A DNA stretch of 55,482 bases from Ktedonobacterales bacterium (lineage in GTDB: Bacteria > Chloroflexota > Ktedonobacteria > Ktedonobacterales > Ktedonobacteraceae), in contig DAIDJF010000037.1 in NCBI GenBank assembly GCA_027451525.1, positions 1 through 55,482 of the forward strand, written 5' to 3'. Under the pieces are notes generated by a model, which saw only the letters and a program-made list of their open reading frames with translations, was not told where the DNA came from and made no database searches. Positions 18,919-28,199 of this stretch are shown one piece after another (positions within the stretch are counted from its first letter, which is position 1; the number at the start of each line of letters is the position of its first letter). Position numbers and translations under genes: made by a program.

Positions 18919-20649
18919 ATGGCGAATTGGAAAAAGAACCTACTGAACTTTATTAAGAACAGATCATATGGCTTAATAGCAAGCATAATTATTATTTGGT
19001 CTCTCATATTTCGTATCATCTTAACAATGTTTCCTTATCCTGAAGTTAACAGTGATGAGGGAACGATGGGTATTGAGGCTATGCATATAGCTTTTCAAGG
19101 TCAACATCCTATTTACCTCTACGGCCAGAATTATATGGGTGTGTTGGAAGCCTATATCGCTGCTCCATTCTTCCACCTTTTCGGCGTTTCTGTTTTTACG
19201 CTACGCTTAGGTATGCTGCTCATGTTTGGGCTTTTTATGGTGGTTATGTACTGGTTAAGTAGCCTGTTCTATAGTAAAAAAATAGCGTTGATAACGCTAT
19301 TTCTACTCAGTTTAGCTACTTCTGATATGCTTGTTCAGCAATTGCGGGCTGTAGGAGGCGCAATCGAAACGCTCCTCTTTGGTGCGTTGATGTTCGTGAT
19401 CTCCTATCTTCTAGCTAGTGAGGTTGGGCATCAGAGTTATAAACGTTATTTGTTGTATAGTGCTTGGGGTTTTACTGCGGGCATCGCTTTGTGGGTGCAT
19501 ATCTTGGTTTTGCCTTTTGTGTTAAGCAGTGGATTACTAATTTTAATCTTTTGCTACCGCGAATGGCGTTCGATGGCTATTCCTTGCTTGTTGCTCGGTT
19601 TGTTCGTAGGGGGCTTTCTGCTAATTCCTGGTTATAAAGCAATTCCTAATGCGCTCAGTACACAAGGAGGGGAAGTCGTTTTACAAGGTGTATCACCAGC
19701 AGAGCGAATGAATTTATTCCAAAAACAACTGGTCAGTACGTTCTTGTGGGGGATTCCCCTCACGACTTGGATACAACCCATCTGCACTTATCAGGAGCTC
19801 CCCTATCTTGGACATTTCACCTCTTCAACACTTTCTTGTAGTGTATTTCAAGGAGCCTGGAGTATTGGCTATTTAACACTTCTGACCCTAGGTTTGACGG
19901 CTGCGAGTAGTACCTGCTGGAAACTGTGGAAGCAGCGGTATGCACACTATCAATTGCGATCTAAAGCAGGAGAATTGAGTGTTGTAACACATTTTGCCCG
20001 CCTTATGTTGCTTTTTACTGGTTGCATGGTAATAGTGCTCTATTTGCGCAGTCCACTCTCAGGTCTCAAACCTGAAAGCACACGCTATTTAGTGGGCTTA
20101 CTGGTTGTTACACCAGGTATTCTTTGGCCCATTTGGCGGCTAGCAGGTCTGGAAAAACTGAAACTTCCACTTAAATCTGCTTTTATGTGGTTAAGTCGCA
20201 TTGTGTTGGTATTCATAACTTCCATAGTGCTGACAAGTACAATATCCACTCTCTCTACTATCCCAGTGGCCTATGCAGACGCTCAGCAGCAGCAAAAACT
20301 AATACAAGACTTACTTCGAATGAATATTAGACATGTCTATTTGGAATACTGGAGTTGTTACCGCTTACTTTTTCAAAGTCAAGAGCATATTCTATGTGCA
20401 ACTCCTCCATATCCAACTGTAGTTGGGAGTGACCGCTATGCTGCCGATGCACGCTTGGTACAGCCAAATCCTCACGTTATTAATCCAGCTATCCCTTTTC
20501 TGTTCCCAATTGACAATAAAAAAGAGATCACCGACTTTGAACTCTACAATAAAACGCACCATAAATATTTTCAGAAGTATATCGTAGATGATATGGTATT
20601 ATATGTTCCGTTAAGTTCAGATGGGAAGGCTGCAATCCTATCACCATAA
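18919..20649 (+). CDS. Polytopic membrane protein, GT39-like glycosyltransferase
   Basis: The 576-residue protein has an N-terminal helix followed by the loop NSDEGTMGIEAMHIAFQGQ and YLYGQNYMGVLEAYIAAPFF. This matches the first external loop of GT-C glycosyltransferases, with its acidic catalytic Asp-Glu. About ten further membrane helices follow, and then a C-terminal soluble part (from ~470) that is probably external. An AGAGG site precedes the ATG. The gene is AT-rich compared with flanking genes and may have been acquired together with the secreted Cys-rich gene. The sugar donor and acceptor are unknown. The 256-bp gap before it holds no clear element. Confidence 0.75.
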   Translation: MANWKKNLLNFIKNRSYGLIASIIIIWSLIFRIILTMFPYPEVNSDEGTMGIEAMHIAFQGQHPIYLYGQNYMGVLEAYIAAPFFHLFGVSVFTLRLGMLLMFGLFMVVMYWLSSLFYSKKIALITLFLLSLATSDMLVQQLRAVGGAIETLLFGALMFVISYLLASEVGHQSYKRYLLYSAWGFTAGIALWVHILVLPFVLSSGLLILIFCYREWRSMAIPCLLLGLFVGGFLLIPGYKAIPNALSTQGGEVVLQGVSPAERMNLFQKQLVSTFLWGIPLTTWIQPICTYQELPYLGHFTSSTLSCSVFQGAWSIGYLTLLTLGLTAASSTCWKLWKQRYAHYQLRSKAGELSVVTHFARLMLLFTGCMVIVLYLRSPLSGLKPESTRYLVGLLVVTPGILWPIWRLAGLEKLKLPLKSAFMWLSRIVLVFITSIVLTSTISTLSTIPVAYADAQQQQKLIQDLLRMNIRHVYLEYWSCYRLLFQSQEHILCATPPYPTVVGSDRYAADARLVQPNPHVINPAIPFLFPIDNKKEITDFELYNKTHHKYFQKYIVDDMVLYVPLSSDGKAAILSP

Positions 20650-20724
20650 AAAGGATAAAGATGGAACAAGGTTTCTTAGACTTGACGTTAAATTGTACAG
20701 GTAACAGGCTGCATCTTATATATC

Positions 20725-22137
20725 TTATACGTCTTTCAAACGGTTTTGTAAGCGTTGAAGCCACGCTTGAAAAGCTTCTAAAGATGATAACGCTATGCTT
20801 CTCCCTCCGTAACGTTCTTGCGTATACGCTTGTGTCAGCGTCTCTATTTCCATGCGATCTTGTTTTATGTTGTGCAGCACTTCATCAGACATAAACCTGT
20901 GTGGTTGTAGCAGCATAGTGAGACGACGTTGATATTCGTGTGGCGTTTCATCCGTGCGTCGTCCCAAGTGCGTGTTACTCTCGGCGACGGCTTGCAGGAA
21001 GGCGCGATAACGCGCACGGACCGATGGCGTATCCAGAGATTCTACTGCAAATTCCTGTTGTTTCTGTTGCTGTTGTTCCTGGCGGCGTTCGCGCAAGATC
21101 TCCTGCAACGAGAGCGTTTCCCGAATCTCCTCTTCTTCCTCTGGCTGTATTGTTCTGGGCCAGTAGCGCAAGATCATACGTACAATAAAGATCAGAGCAA
21201 TCACAACAATAATGATAAGTGCTATACGCAGCATAAGGAGCAGGAGCGGCGATGCCGTGCTATGGGTAGTCTGTTGTGCCAATGTTTGTGGTGGTGGCAG
21301 GTGATGTAAGCTATTCGAGGAGTTTGATTGTGGTATGCCAAGCAGTTTCCCCAGAAAATAGAAGAGCAGACCTAGAAGGTAGAGAATTTCCAGCACGAGA
21401 AAGCCGAGTAGCTCCCAGAATGGCAGGAGTACATATTGAACAAGCTGAAAAGCGAAAAATTCGAGCACAATAGCGGCTGCTACCAGGACGCCCCACATGG
21501 TCGTGAGAAAGACGAACCAGCGACGCGTTGAGCGTGCCTGTATCGCGCCCGTTTGTCGCGCATGCTCACGATTGATGCTGCTGAGGCGTGTAAATGAAAG
21601 CGCGAGTAGCCCGCTGAGGAAGAAGAGAGGAAACATTTTACCCAGCAGTGCAAGTGGTTGCGCCGTCGCGTTAGGGGCCAGCGCAAAGAATGACAGCACG
21701 AGCATGACGATGAAACCAACTCTAAATGTCGCAATGAGTCTTTCGTCGCGTAGTTCTGGCTGCGATTGAAAAATGCCCAAGCGCCAGAAAAACAGGATGA
21801 AAACGCTGACGGGGATAAGTGAAAAGAGGTCAACGGAAAGTGCCATCAGCGCGATAGCAAGACATGGACCAAGCAGGCGTAGAACAGGTTTCCATGGATC
21901 TGCCAGAGAGCGCGAGAGTTGTTCTGTGAGCATAACCCACCATTGTAGACCGAGCAAGAGTAGCGTTACTGTTCCCGCTCCCAATACCCAACCGAGTTGT
22001 TGATCGAACGCCATCTGCGAGAAGAGCAAGAGCGCAAGGGCGATGGGCTGCGCCTCCATGATGCAGGTTAAGATAGGGATGGCAAGCGTGTCAATCCAAT
22101 TGAAGTGAGAGGGCACTGGCTGCTGAGCCGATGGCAT
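20725..22137 (-). CDS. DUF4129 multi-pass membrane protein
   Basis: The protein has about 470 residues. The N-terminal two thirds are membrane helices, followed by a proline/serine-rich region, a further membrane helix (RIALIIIVVIALIFIVRMIL) and a charged Gln-rich linker. The C-terminal DUF4129 domain (~370-470) has the helical pattern RYRAFLQAVAESNTHLGR, TPHEYQRRL and LTQAYTQERYGG. DUF4129 proteins usually sit beside MoxR ATPases and DUF58 proteins, often with a transglutaminase-like domain; none is fused here. I chose the ATG at 22137 because GGAG lies seven bases before it. It overlaps the end of the DUF58 gene by 47 bp. Confidence 0.82.
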   Translation of the reverse strand: MPSAQQPVPSHFNWIDTLAIPILTCIMEAQPIALALLLFSQMAFDQQLGWVLGAGTVTLLLLGLQWWVMLTEQLSRSLADPWKPVLRLLGPCLAIALMALSVDLFSLIPVSVFILFFWRLGIFQSQPELRDERLIATFRVGFIVMLVLSFFALAPNATAQPLALLGKMFPLFFLSGLLALSFTRLSSINREHARQTGAIQARSTRRWFVFLTTMWGVLVAAAIVLEFFAFQLVQYVLLPFWELLGFLVLEILYLLGLLFYFLGKLLGIPQSNSSNSLHHLPPPQTLAQQTTHSTASPLLLLMLRIALIIIVVIALIFIVRMILRYWPRTIQPEEEEEIRETLSLQEILRERRQEQQQQKQQEFAVESLDTPSVRARYRAFLQAVAESNTHLGRRTDETPHEYQRRLTMLLQPHRFMSDEVLHNIKQDRMEIETLTQAYTQERYGGRSIALSSLEAFQAWLQRLQNRLKDV

Positions 22138-23425
22138 GCCATTTCTCCTTTCCGCCCACGAAATAGAGTGGGAAATTCGCGACATCCTCTAGCGTCAATG
22201 TCGCGGGTTCGCCCGTCAGGATAAGATGCACAGCGGCACCCTTATTGCGCAGTTCATAGAGCCGTTCAAGCGTGCTTTCACTCAACGCACTGATCGCGCT
22301 GACGAGCAGAAGGGTTGTTCCCGTGGGGAACATTTCGTTTTCCTCGTCAATTAAGATGTCGATAGAAGAATTGACTCTTGGATAAAGGCAGGCAAACGTT
22401 GTAAGCAGGTGCTCATAGTGCCCATCGTCAGCTGCAAAAGGAACACTTATAAATGGTGATAATTTGCTGCTCGCCACATGCATTGTTTGTGCGTTTTGCT
22501 CTGCTTGTAGCATCGCGCAATTCGCTAGCAAACCTACCGCATAACTGTTATTTATACCCCATACCGCCAGCGAAGCAGCAACGCTAATCGTCAGTTCTTG
22601 AATATCGATGTCAGTGCGCTGTTCCGTTTGGCTATAATTCCAGACATCTAGCAACACGAGCAGGCGGCGCAAACTGCTCGGCTCATAGACTTTACTATAC
22701 AACGTCCCGGCGCGTGCGGTTGCCTTCCAATGAATACGGCGTGGGTCATCTCCAGGCACGTACTCGCGTGCACCAATGACCTGTAGCGGATCTTCGAGCA
22801 GATGCCAGAGCGTGGCGCGTTCGCCCGATGGGAGGACATTCATGAGTCCCAGTGTCTCGATAGATGCGATAGGTGGATAGACCAGGAGTGGCGTGTAGAT
22901 CGGAACGGTTGCTTCACGCGCAAGCCAGCCGAACGGATCGCTATTGCTCAATTGAATTGGCCCAAATGTATGGATTCCACGTGTCTGGCAGCGTAATTGA
23001 TAGCGACGAGTGACACGCTGAAACGACCAGAGGAGCCATGTGCTGATAAGCGTGTCGCGGCTTGCCTCTTGCAAACGCGCGTACTTTTTAAGCAACGTAA
23101 GCGGCGGCGTGATCTTGTCCTCCATCTCTAACCAGGGCAGAGGGAGAAGCTTGCGATTTTCGATACTGATTGATAATGTTACCTCTTCACCAAAGAAGAG
23201 ATGTTGCTGACTGACCTGCTGCTGTACAACTAGACGGCTCAATCCCTGGCGATACCAGAGCGTGGGCACCAGCCCGATCAGCAGTGTGAAAAGTGCTGCA
23301 AGAAAGATAATCGGCTGGCGTGCAAGTACACTCACCAGAAGTAGTGCCAGCGCGATGTAGTACCACGAGCGTCGCTTTTTAAGCATGTCGCTATCTTGTT
23401 CAGCCATAAGCAATTCTGTCTTCAT
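22091..23425 (-). CDS. DUF58 domain protein (MoxR-associated)
   Basis: The protein of about 444 residues has two N-terminal membrane helices, a beta-rich stretch and the DUF58 signature VPGDDPRRIHWKATARAG followed by SKVYEPSSLRRLLVLLDVW (around residue 230). This opens a von Willebrand A-like fold. DUF58 proteins work with MoxR ATPases, which are thought to act as chaperones loading metals or assembling complexes. The ATG at 23425 shares a base with the MoxR stop (TGATG), so the genes are translationally coupled; a GTG at 23428 is also possible. Confidence 0.88.
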   Translation of the reverse strand: MKTELLMAEQDSDMLKKRRSWYYIALALLLVSVLARQPIIFLAALFTLLIGLVPTLWYRQGLSRLVVQQQVSQQHLFFGEEVTLSISIENRKLLPLPWLEMEDKITPPLTLLKKYARLQEASRDTLISTWLLWSFQRVTRRYQLRCQTRGIHTFGPIQLSNSDPFGWLAREATVPIYTPLLVYPPIASIETLGLMNVLPSGERATLWHLLEDPLQVIGAREYVPGDDPRRIHWKATARAGTLYSKVYEPSSLRRLLVLLDVWNYSQTEQRTDIDIQELTISVAASLAVWGINNSYAVGLLANCAMLQAEQNAQTMHVASSKLSPFISVPFAADDGHYEHLLTTFACLYPRVNSSIDILIDEENEMFPTGTTLLLVSAISALSESTLERLYELRNKGAAVHLILTGEPATLTLEDVANFPLYFVGGKEKWHAIGSAASALSLQLD

Positions 23426-24435
23426 CACATAGCCTGCTTCTTCGTAGCTGGAACTGCGATAGACTCGACTGGTACAGGAAGCTGCTGTAGTATCTCGGCA
23501 ATAATTTCCAGATTGCGTTTTCCGCGCATACGTGTGCGTGTTGTCGTTTGCAAGCGATGGGCCAGCACCGGAGGGGCCAGGAGTTTAATATCATCCGGCA
23601 ACACATAGTCACGCCCTTGAATTGCCGCGTATGCTTCACAGGAGCGGTACAGCGCAAGTGTGCCACGTGGACTGACGCCCATTTGTACGGAGGCGTGTTC
23701 ACGCGTTGCGCGCACAATCGCTAACAGGTAGCGTTCAACGGTCGGTTGCCATTGTACGCCGCGCACAACCTGCTGCAAGGTGATGATTTCTTGCGCGTCA
23801 ACAACAGCTTCCAGCGTTTCTAATGGTTCGGCACGTTTAAAACGGTGCAGTATGGTCTGCTCTTCCTCCTCGTTGGGATAGCCGACCTGGAGACGCATCA
23901 AAAAGCGGTCAAGTTGCGCCTCTGGCAAGGGAAATGTGCCTTCCAATTCGATAGGATTCTGCGTCGCCAGCACGAGAAACGGTCTGGGTAGAGCCATACT
24001 CTCGCGTTCAACCGTCACCTGTCTTTCCGCCATTGCTTCAAGGAGTGCGGACTGCGTGCGTGGCGTGGTACGATTGATTTCGTCTAGCAACAAGATTTGT
24101 GTAAACAGCGGCCCTTTGCGGAAAATGAAGTCTCCACGTTTCTGGTCAAAATAGCTGACGCCCGTGATATCGGTAGGAAGCAGGTCTGGTGTTCCCTGGA
24201 TACGCTGAAATGTCGCGCCAAGCGAGCGTGCCAGGGCTTTTGCCATTACCGTTTTGCCCATGCCGGGCACGTCTTCGAGCAGTACATGTCCATCACTGAA
24301 CAACGCAACGAGCAGCAGATCAATTACATCGAGTTTACCGATAATGACTCGTGCCACGTTCTCGCGTATCTTGGCCGCCATCTGTCGCACCGCACTGATC
24401 TCTAGTGCCCTCGGTTGCCCGTTCTGTTCAGTCAT
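23425..24435 (-). CDS. MoxR-family AAA+ ATPase
   Basis: The 336-residue protein is a compact MoxR ATPase. Walker A is in VLLEDVPGMGKTVMAKAL (~60), Walker B in ILLLDEINRTTPRTQSALLEAM (~120), followed by sensor 1 ATQNPIELEGTFPLPEAQLDRF (in two parts) and a C-terminal lid with SPRGTLALYRSCEAYA. It is the first gene of a three-gene leftward operon with DUF58 and DUF4129 proteins, the standard MoxR neighbourhood. An AAGGG site precedes the ATG. The targets of this class are often cell-envelope or metal-containing complexes, but no specific client is shown here. Confidence 0.93.
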   Translation of the reverse strand: MTEQNGQPRALEISAVRQMAAKIRENVARVIIGKLDVIDLLLVALFSDGHVLLEDVPGMGKTVMAKALARSLGATFQRIQGTPDLLPTDITGVSYFDQKRGDFIFRKGPLFTQILLLDEINRTTPRTQSALLEAMAERQVTVERESMALPRPFLVLATQNPIELEGTFPLPEAQLDRFLMRLQVGYPNEEEEQTILHRFKRAEPLETLEAVVDAQEIITLQQVVRGVQWQPTVERYLLAIVRATREHASVQMGVSPRGTLALYRSCEAYAAIQGRDYVLPDDIKLLAPPVLAHRLQTTTRTRMRGKRNLEIIAEILQQLPVPVESIAVPATKKQAM

Positions 24436-24625
24436 GTTTTGCCCTTTCGATTAAATATATAACAATTAGCTATATTTGTACCACATCTTTATGTTAACTG
24501 TCAAGTGTGAGCAGGATGCGTATCCGGTCTCCATGCTTAAAGAATCGCATCATGCCTTACATCATCTATTCCTTGCTTCAAAGTGATATCGTGTAATGAG
24601 AGTACATCCTATGGAGGAGCTACAC

Positions 24626-26629
24626 ATGCATAATACACTCTCTTGGGGCATTCTTGGTACTGGCCGTATTGCTGGTACATTTGCGCGTGGTCTTGCGAAC
24701 TCGCAGACGGGGCGATTGCTCGCTGTCGGCAGTCGCACGCAGGCCGCTGCCGATGCTTTTGGCGAAAAATGGCAAGTTGAGCGACGCTATGGCAGTTACG
24801 AGCAGCTTTTAGCGGATAGCGATGTGCAGGCGGTGTATATCTCGACGCCGCACCCTTGGCATGCGCAATGGGCAATTCGTGCTGCTGAAGCGGGCAAGCA
24901 TATTTTATGTGAAAAGCCGATAGCCCTTAACCACGCGGAGGCGATGGCAATTGTCGAAGCTGCACGGCGCAATGATGTTTTTCTGATGGAAGCCTTCATG
25001 TATCGCTGTCATCCGCAAACGGCACGTCTATTGGAATTGCTGCGCTCTGGTGTCATTGGCAAGGTGCGTGTCATCCAGGCGACGTTTAGTTTTCACGCCA
25101 ACTTTGATCCTGAAGGTCGTCTCTTCAAGAACGAGCTGGGAGGGGGTGGTATTCTTGATGTCGGTGGCTATTGTACCTCAATGGCGCGTCTGATCGCGGG
25201 TGCTGCTACCGGCTCTGCATTTGCCGAACCAACCACCGTGACAGGCGTAGCCCATCTTGGTAAGAGCAATGTGGATGAATACGCCATTGCCTCGCTCTCA
25301 TTTCCTGGGGATATTGTTGCGCAACTGTTCACCGGTGTCAGTGTGTTGGGTGAGAATGTTGTGCGCATTTTTGGCACACAGGGTTCAATCCTCGTGCCTG
25401 TTCCCTGGGTTCCCACGCCCACAGGCGGCAGCAGCACGATTATTGTCAGGCGCAATGATGGAGAGCGCATTGATATTGCGCAAGAAATTACGATTGATTG
25501 TCCCGCCAATATCTATTCGCTCGAAGCTGATGTAGTAGCGACCCATCTGCACGAGCGGCAGGCTCCCGCTATGACCTGGGATGATACGCTCGGTAACATG
25601 AAAATGCTTGATCGCTGGCGTGCCGCGATTGGGCTTGTCTATGAGCGTGAACGTCCAGAGAACCAGACCTTGCCTGTGCATGGACGATCGCTAAGCGCGC
25701 GTGAAAATCATGCAATGCGTTATGGAGATATTCCTGGGATTGAGAAGCCCGTCTCGCGTCTGGTCATGGGCGTCGATAATCAGACCACGTGGCCGCAAAC
25801 AGCGGTCATGCTGGACGATTTTTTTGAGCAGGGCGGGAACTGTTTTGACACGGCCTATATCTATGGGCAAGGCGTATGCGAGAAGATGCTGGGTCACTGG
25901 GTGAGTAATCGCGGGGTGCGCGAACAGGTGGTGATCCTCGACAAGGGCGCGCACACGCCGTTCTGTACGCCTGAAGCACTGGTTTCGCAGTTAGAAGTAA
26001 GTCTTGAGCGTCTGCGTACAGAGTATGTCGATATCTACATGTTACACCGCGATAATGTACAAGTGCCTGTGGGTGAGTTTATCAGCGTTTTAAACGCGCA
26101 GAAACAGGCCGGAAGGATGCGCGTCTTTGGAGCCTCGAACTGGTCTATCGAGCGTGTTGCGGAGGCCAACGCCTGGGCGGCAGCGCATGGTATGGCTGGT
26201 TTTAGCGCGATGAGCAATAATCTGAGCCTTGCGCGCATGGTAGACCCCGTGTGGGCGGGCTGTCTCTCAGTGTCGGATGCGCAATCGCGGGCATGGCTCA
26301 GCAAAACGGGCATGACGTTGATGCCTTGGTCGAGTCAGGCGCGTGGCTTTTTTACTGGACGTGCCAATCCGCAAGATCGTTCTGATGCTGAACTGGTACG
26401 TTGCTGGTATAGCGAGGATAATTTCCGTCGTCTGGAGCGCGTGAATGCAATGGCGCAAGAACACGCTGTGCTGCCTATCGCAATCGCGCTGGCATACGTC
26501 CTCTGTCAACCTTTCCCGACCTTTCCGCTAATTGGGCCGCGCGCGCTTAGCGAAACGCGTACCTCACTTTCGGCCCTCTCTATACAACTCACGTCCGCTG
26601 AGTTACGTTGGCTCAATCTGGAAGACTGA
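24626..26629 (+). CDS. Fusion of Gfo/Idh/MocA oxidoreductase and aldo/keto reductase
   Basis: The protein has about 667 residues. Residues 1-340 are a Gfo/Idh/MocA dehydrogenase: Rossmann motif WGILGTGRIAGTFARGL, the EKPIALN motif (CEKPIALNHAEA) and the middle GGGGILDVGGY segment. From about 360 an aldo/keto reductase domain follows (VSRLVMGVDNQ, FDTAYIYGQGVCEKML, YVDIYMLHRDN), with the catalytic Tyr and His present, and it ends near LRWLNLED. Both domains look complete. Sugar or inositol oxidation and carbonyl reduction could be sequential steps on one substrate. The ATG at 24626 has GGAGGAG six bases upstream; two earlier in-frame ATGs are less well placed. Confidence 0.9.
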   Translation: MHNTLSWGILGTGRIAGTFARGLANSQTGRLLAVGSRTQAAADAFGEKWQVERRYGSYEQLLADSDVQAVYISTPHPWHAQWAIRAAEAGKHILCEKPIALNHAEAMAIVEAARRNDVFLMEAFMYRCHPQTARLLELLRSGVIGKVRVIQATFSFHANFDPEGRLFKNELGGGGILDVGGYCTSMARLIAGAATGSAFAEPTTVTGVAHLGKSNVDEYAIASLSFPGDIVAQLFTGVSVLGENVVRIFGTQGSILVPVPWVPTPTGGSSTIIVRRNDGERIDIAQEITIDCPANIYSLEADVVATHLHERQAPAMTWDDTLGNMKMLDRWRAAIGLVYERERPENQTLPVHGRSLSARENHAMRYGDIPGIEKPVSRLVMGVDNQTTWPQTAVMLDDFFEQGGNCFDTAYIYGQGVCEKMLGHWVSNRGVREQVVILDKGAHTPFCTPEALVSQLEVSLERLRTEYVDIYMLHRDNVQVPVGEFISVLNAQKQAGRMRVFGASNWSIERVAEANAWAAAHGMAGFSAMSNNLSLARMVDPVWAGCLSVSDAQSRAWLSKTGMTLMPWSSQARGFFTGRANPQDRSDAELVRCWYSEDNFRRLERVNAMAQEHAVLPIAIALAYVLCQPFPTFPLIGPRALSETRTSLSALSIQLTSAELRWLNLED

Positions 26630-26639
26630 GCAATTACAA

Positions 26640-26671
26640 GCTGCTTCTGTAGTCTAGGCTACAGAAGTAGC
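26640..26671 (+). terminator. Hairpin after the oxidoreductase fusion gene
   Basis: GCTGCTTCTGTAG (26640-26652), a 6-nt loop and CTACAGAAGTAGC (26659-26671) pair over 13 bp with one G-T. It lies just after the stop at 26629 but is not followed by a T-run. Confidence 0.5.
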
Positions 26672-26741
26672 GGGGTGTATCAGGTTATAGTGAAGCTATA
26701 GTTCTTCTTACGCTGAAAAATCCCGAAAGGAAAGTGCTCGC

Positions 26742-27062
26742 ATGCAGGATATAGAAACATCTGATACATCCACGATTATTATGTATAGCACAAAATGGTG
26801 TGGTGATTGTCGTATGGCAAAGCGATGGTTTGACACGCATAATATTGCCTATACCAATATTGATATTGGTGAAGATGAGCAAGCAGCAGAATATGTTATG
26901 CGGATTAACGGCGGAATGCGTAGTGTACCGACGATTGTGTTTCCCGATGGCTCGGTTCTGGTTGAGCCAAGTGCGCGCACACTTGCCGCTAAGTGTCTAC
27001 CTGAAGCGCAACAAGAAGCGACGTTTGGCGCACGTATCAAACGCTTGTTACAAGGGCAGTAG
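26742..27062 (+). CDS. Glutaredoxin/mycoredoxin-like protein
   Basis: The 106-residue protein carries a glutaredoxin fold with active site CGDC (Cys20-Cys23 in STKWCGDCRMAKRW), the cis-proline segment SVPTIVF and a following GSVLVEPS. CGDC rather than CPYC is like the mycoredoxin/glutaredoxin-like group that works with low-molecular-weight thiols other than glutathione. It opens a run of same-strand thiol and regulatory genes (26742-28769). AAAGGAAAG lies before the ATG. Confidence 0.85.
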   Translation: MQDIETSDTSTIIMYSTKWCGDCRMAKRWFDTHNIAYTNIDIGEDEQAAEYVMRINGGMRSVPTIVFPDGSVLVEPSARTLAAKCLPEAQQEATFGARIKRLLQGQ

Positions 27063-27103
27063 TGTACTGACGATATAATGAAGAAGATGCAAAGGAAGCG
27101 TGT

Positions 27104-27358
27104 ATGCGCTTAGAGATTTATGTCGCGCAGCATTGTCTGAATTGTGATGAAGCTGTGTCAATTGCCGAACAGGTGCGCAGTATCGAGGGGATAGAGGTGG
27201 AGGTTATTGATCTGGAGCAGGCAGGGCAAAACGTTCCGTCCCGTGTGATTGCTGTACCTACGTATATTCTCAATGGTCATATTATTTCGCTGGGAAATCC
27301 CGCGCGCGAAACATTTCTGGCACAGTTGCGCCAGTTTCATCAGGGAGGTGTCGCATGA
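27104..27358 (+). CDS. Small thioredoxin-fold protein (CLNC active site)
   Basis: The 84-residue protein has a thioredoxin-like fold: an N-terminal strand MRLEIYVAQH, the CLNC redox pair (Cys11, Cys14), then a helix, a strand and the cis-proline loop AVPTYILNGHII. It resembles small thioredoxin-family/glutaredoxin-like proteins. Its stop overlaps the start of the Crp/Fnr gene (ATGA at 27355-27358), so the two proteins are probably made together and may be functionally linked. Confidence 0.8.
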   Translation: MRLEIYVAQHCLNCDEAVSIAEQVRSIEGIEVEVIDLEQAGQNVPSRVIAVPTYILNGHIISLGNPARETFLAQLRQFHQGGVA

Positions 27359-28092
27359 AAATTCGCGCTCCTTTTGTTGCTCTGCATAAACCGCGTAGCA
27401 CGACATTACCCTCTGATAAGATGGTCATAACACAGAAGCAGCACTATCTCCTGACGATGGATATTTTTCGAGATTTGCAGCCCGATGTCATGGAGCGTCT
27501 GGTTCATCAAACAGAGATGCGTACCTGTCGTAGGGGGCAGATCCTGTACTCGCAGGAAGATCGGGCAGAAGTGCTTTTTTTGCTCAAACGAGGGCGTGTG
27601 CAAATCTACCGCCTGACTTCTAGCGGGAAACGGTTGGAGTTAGCGAACATGGCACCTGGGACCTTCTTTGGCGAAATGCCCCTGCTTGGTGAATCGCTAC
27701 GTCATGCCTATGCCGAAGTTGTAGAAGAGGCATTAGTGTGCGTGATGAGTCGCAACGACGTTGAACGGCTGATGCGTGAGTATCCACAAGTGGCATTACG
27801 CATGATAGAGGTACTGGGACAACGCCTTGCCTTCTGTGAGGCCCGTTTGGAAGAGGTGGCATATCGTAGTGTCCCGGCACGTCTGGCATCTATCTTACTG
27901 CGAATGAGCAATGAAGTTCAGGGAGAGGAATTGCGTATTACGCATCAGGAGCTAGGCGATATGATTGGGGCCTTGCGCGAATCGGTGACAAAGATTCTCG
28001 ATGAATTTCAGCGCGAGGGACTGGTCGAACTCTGTCGTGGGCGTGTCACACTGCGGAATATCGCAGGGCTAAAAGCGCATTTAGAGGAATAA
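27355..28092 (+). CDS. Crp/Fnr-family transcriptional regulator
   Basis: The 245-residue protein has a cyclic-nucleotide-binding-like domain (~35-150, FFGEMPLLGESLRHAYAEV) and a C-terminal winged helix (EELRITHQELGDMIGALRES). The recognition helix ALRESVTKIL keeps the Arg-Glu pair of E. coli CRP (SRETVGRIL) that reads TGTGA half-sites, with the later Arg changed to Lys. There is no FNR-type N-terminal Cys cluster, so an Fe-S sensor is not indicated. GGAGG precedes the ATG at 27355, inside the upstream thiol gene. Ligand unknown. Confidence 0.9.
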   Translation: MKIRAPFVALHKPRSTTLPSDKMVITQKQHYLLTMDIFRDLQPDVMERLVHQTEMRTCRRGQILYSQEDRAEVLFLLKRGRVQIYRLTSSGKRLELANMAPGTFFGEMPLLGESLRHAYAEVVEEALVCVMSRNDVERLMREYPQVALRMIEVLGQRLAFCEARLEEVAYRSVPARLASILLRMSNEVQGEELRITHQELGDMIGALRESVTKILDEFQREGLVELCRGRVTLRNIAGLKAHLEE

Positions 28093-28199
28093 AAAAGACC
28101 TTCTCTGTGTAGTAGAATATAAATAATAATGCCTCCCTCTTTTTGATTTTGTTCGTGAAGTGATCTAATGCGTGTCGTTATCAGGCAGAGGTGATTGCC

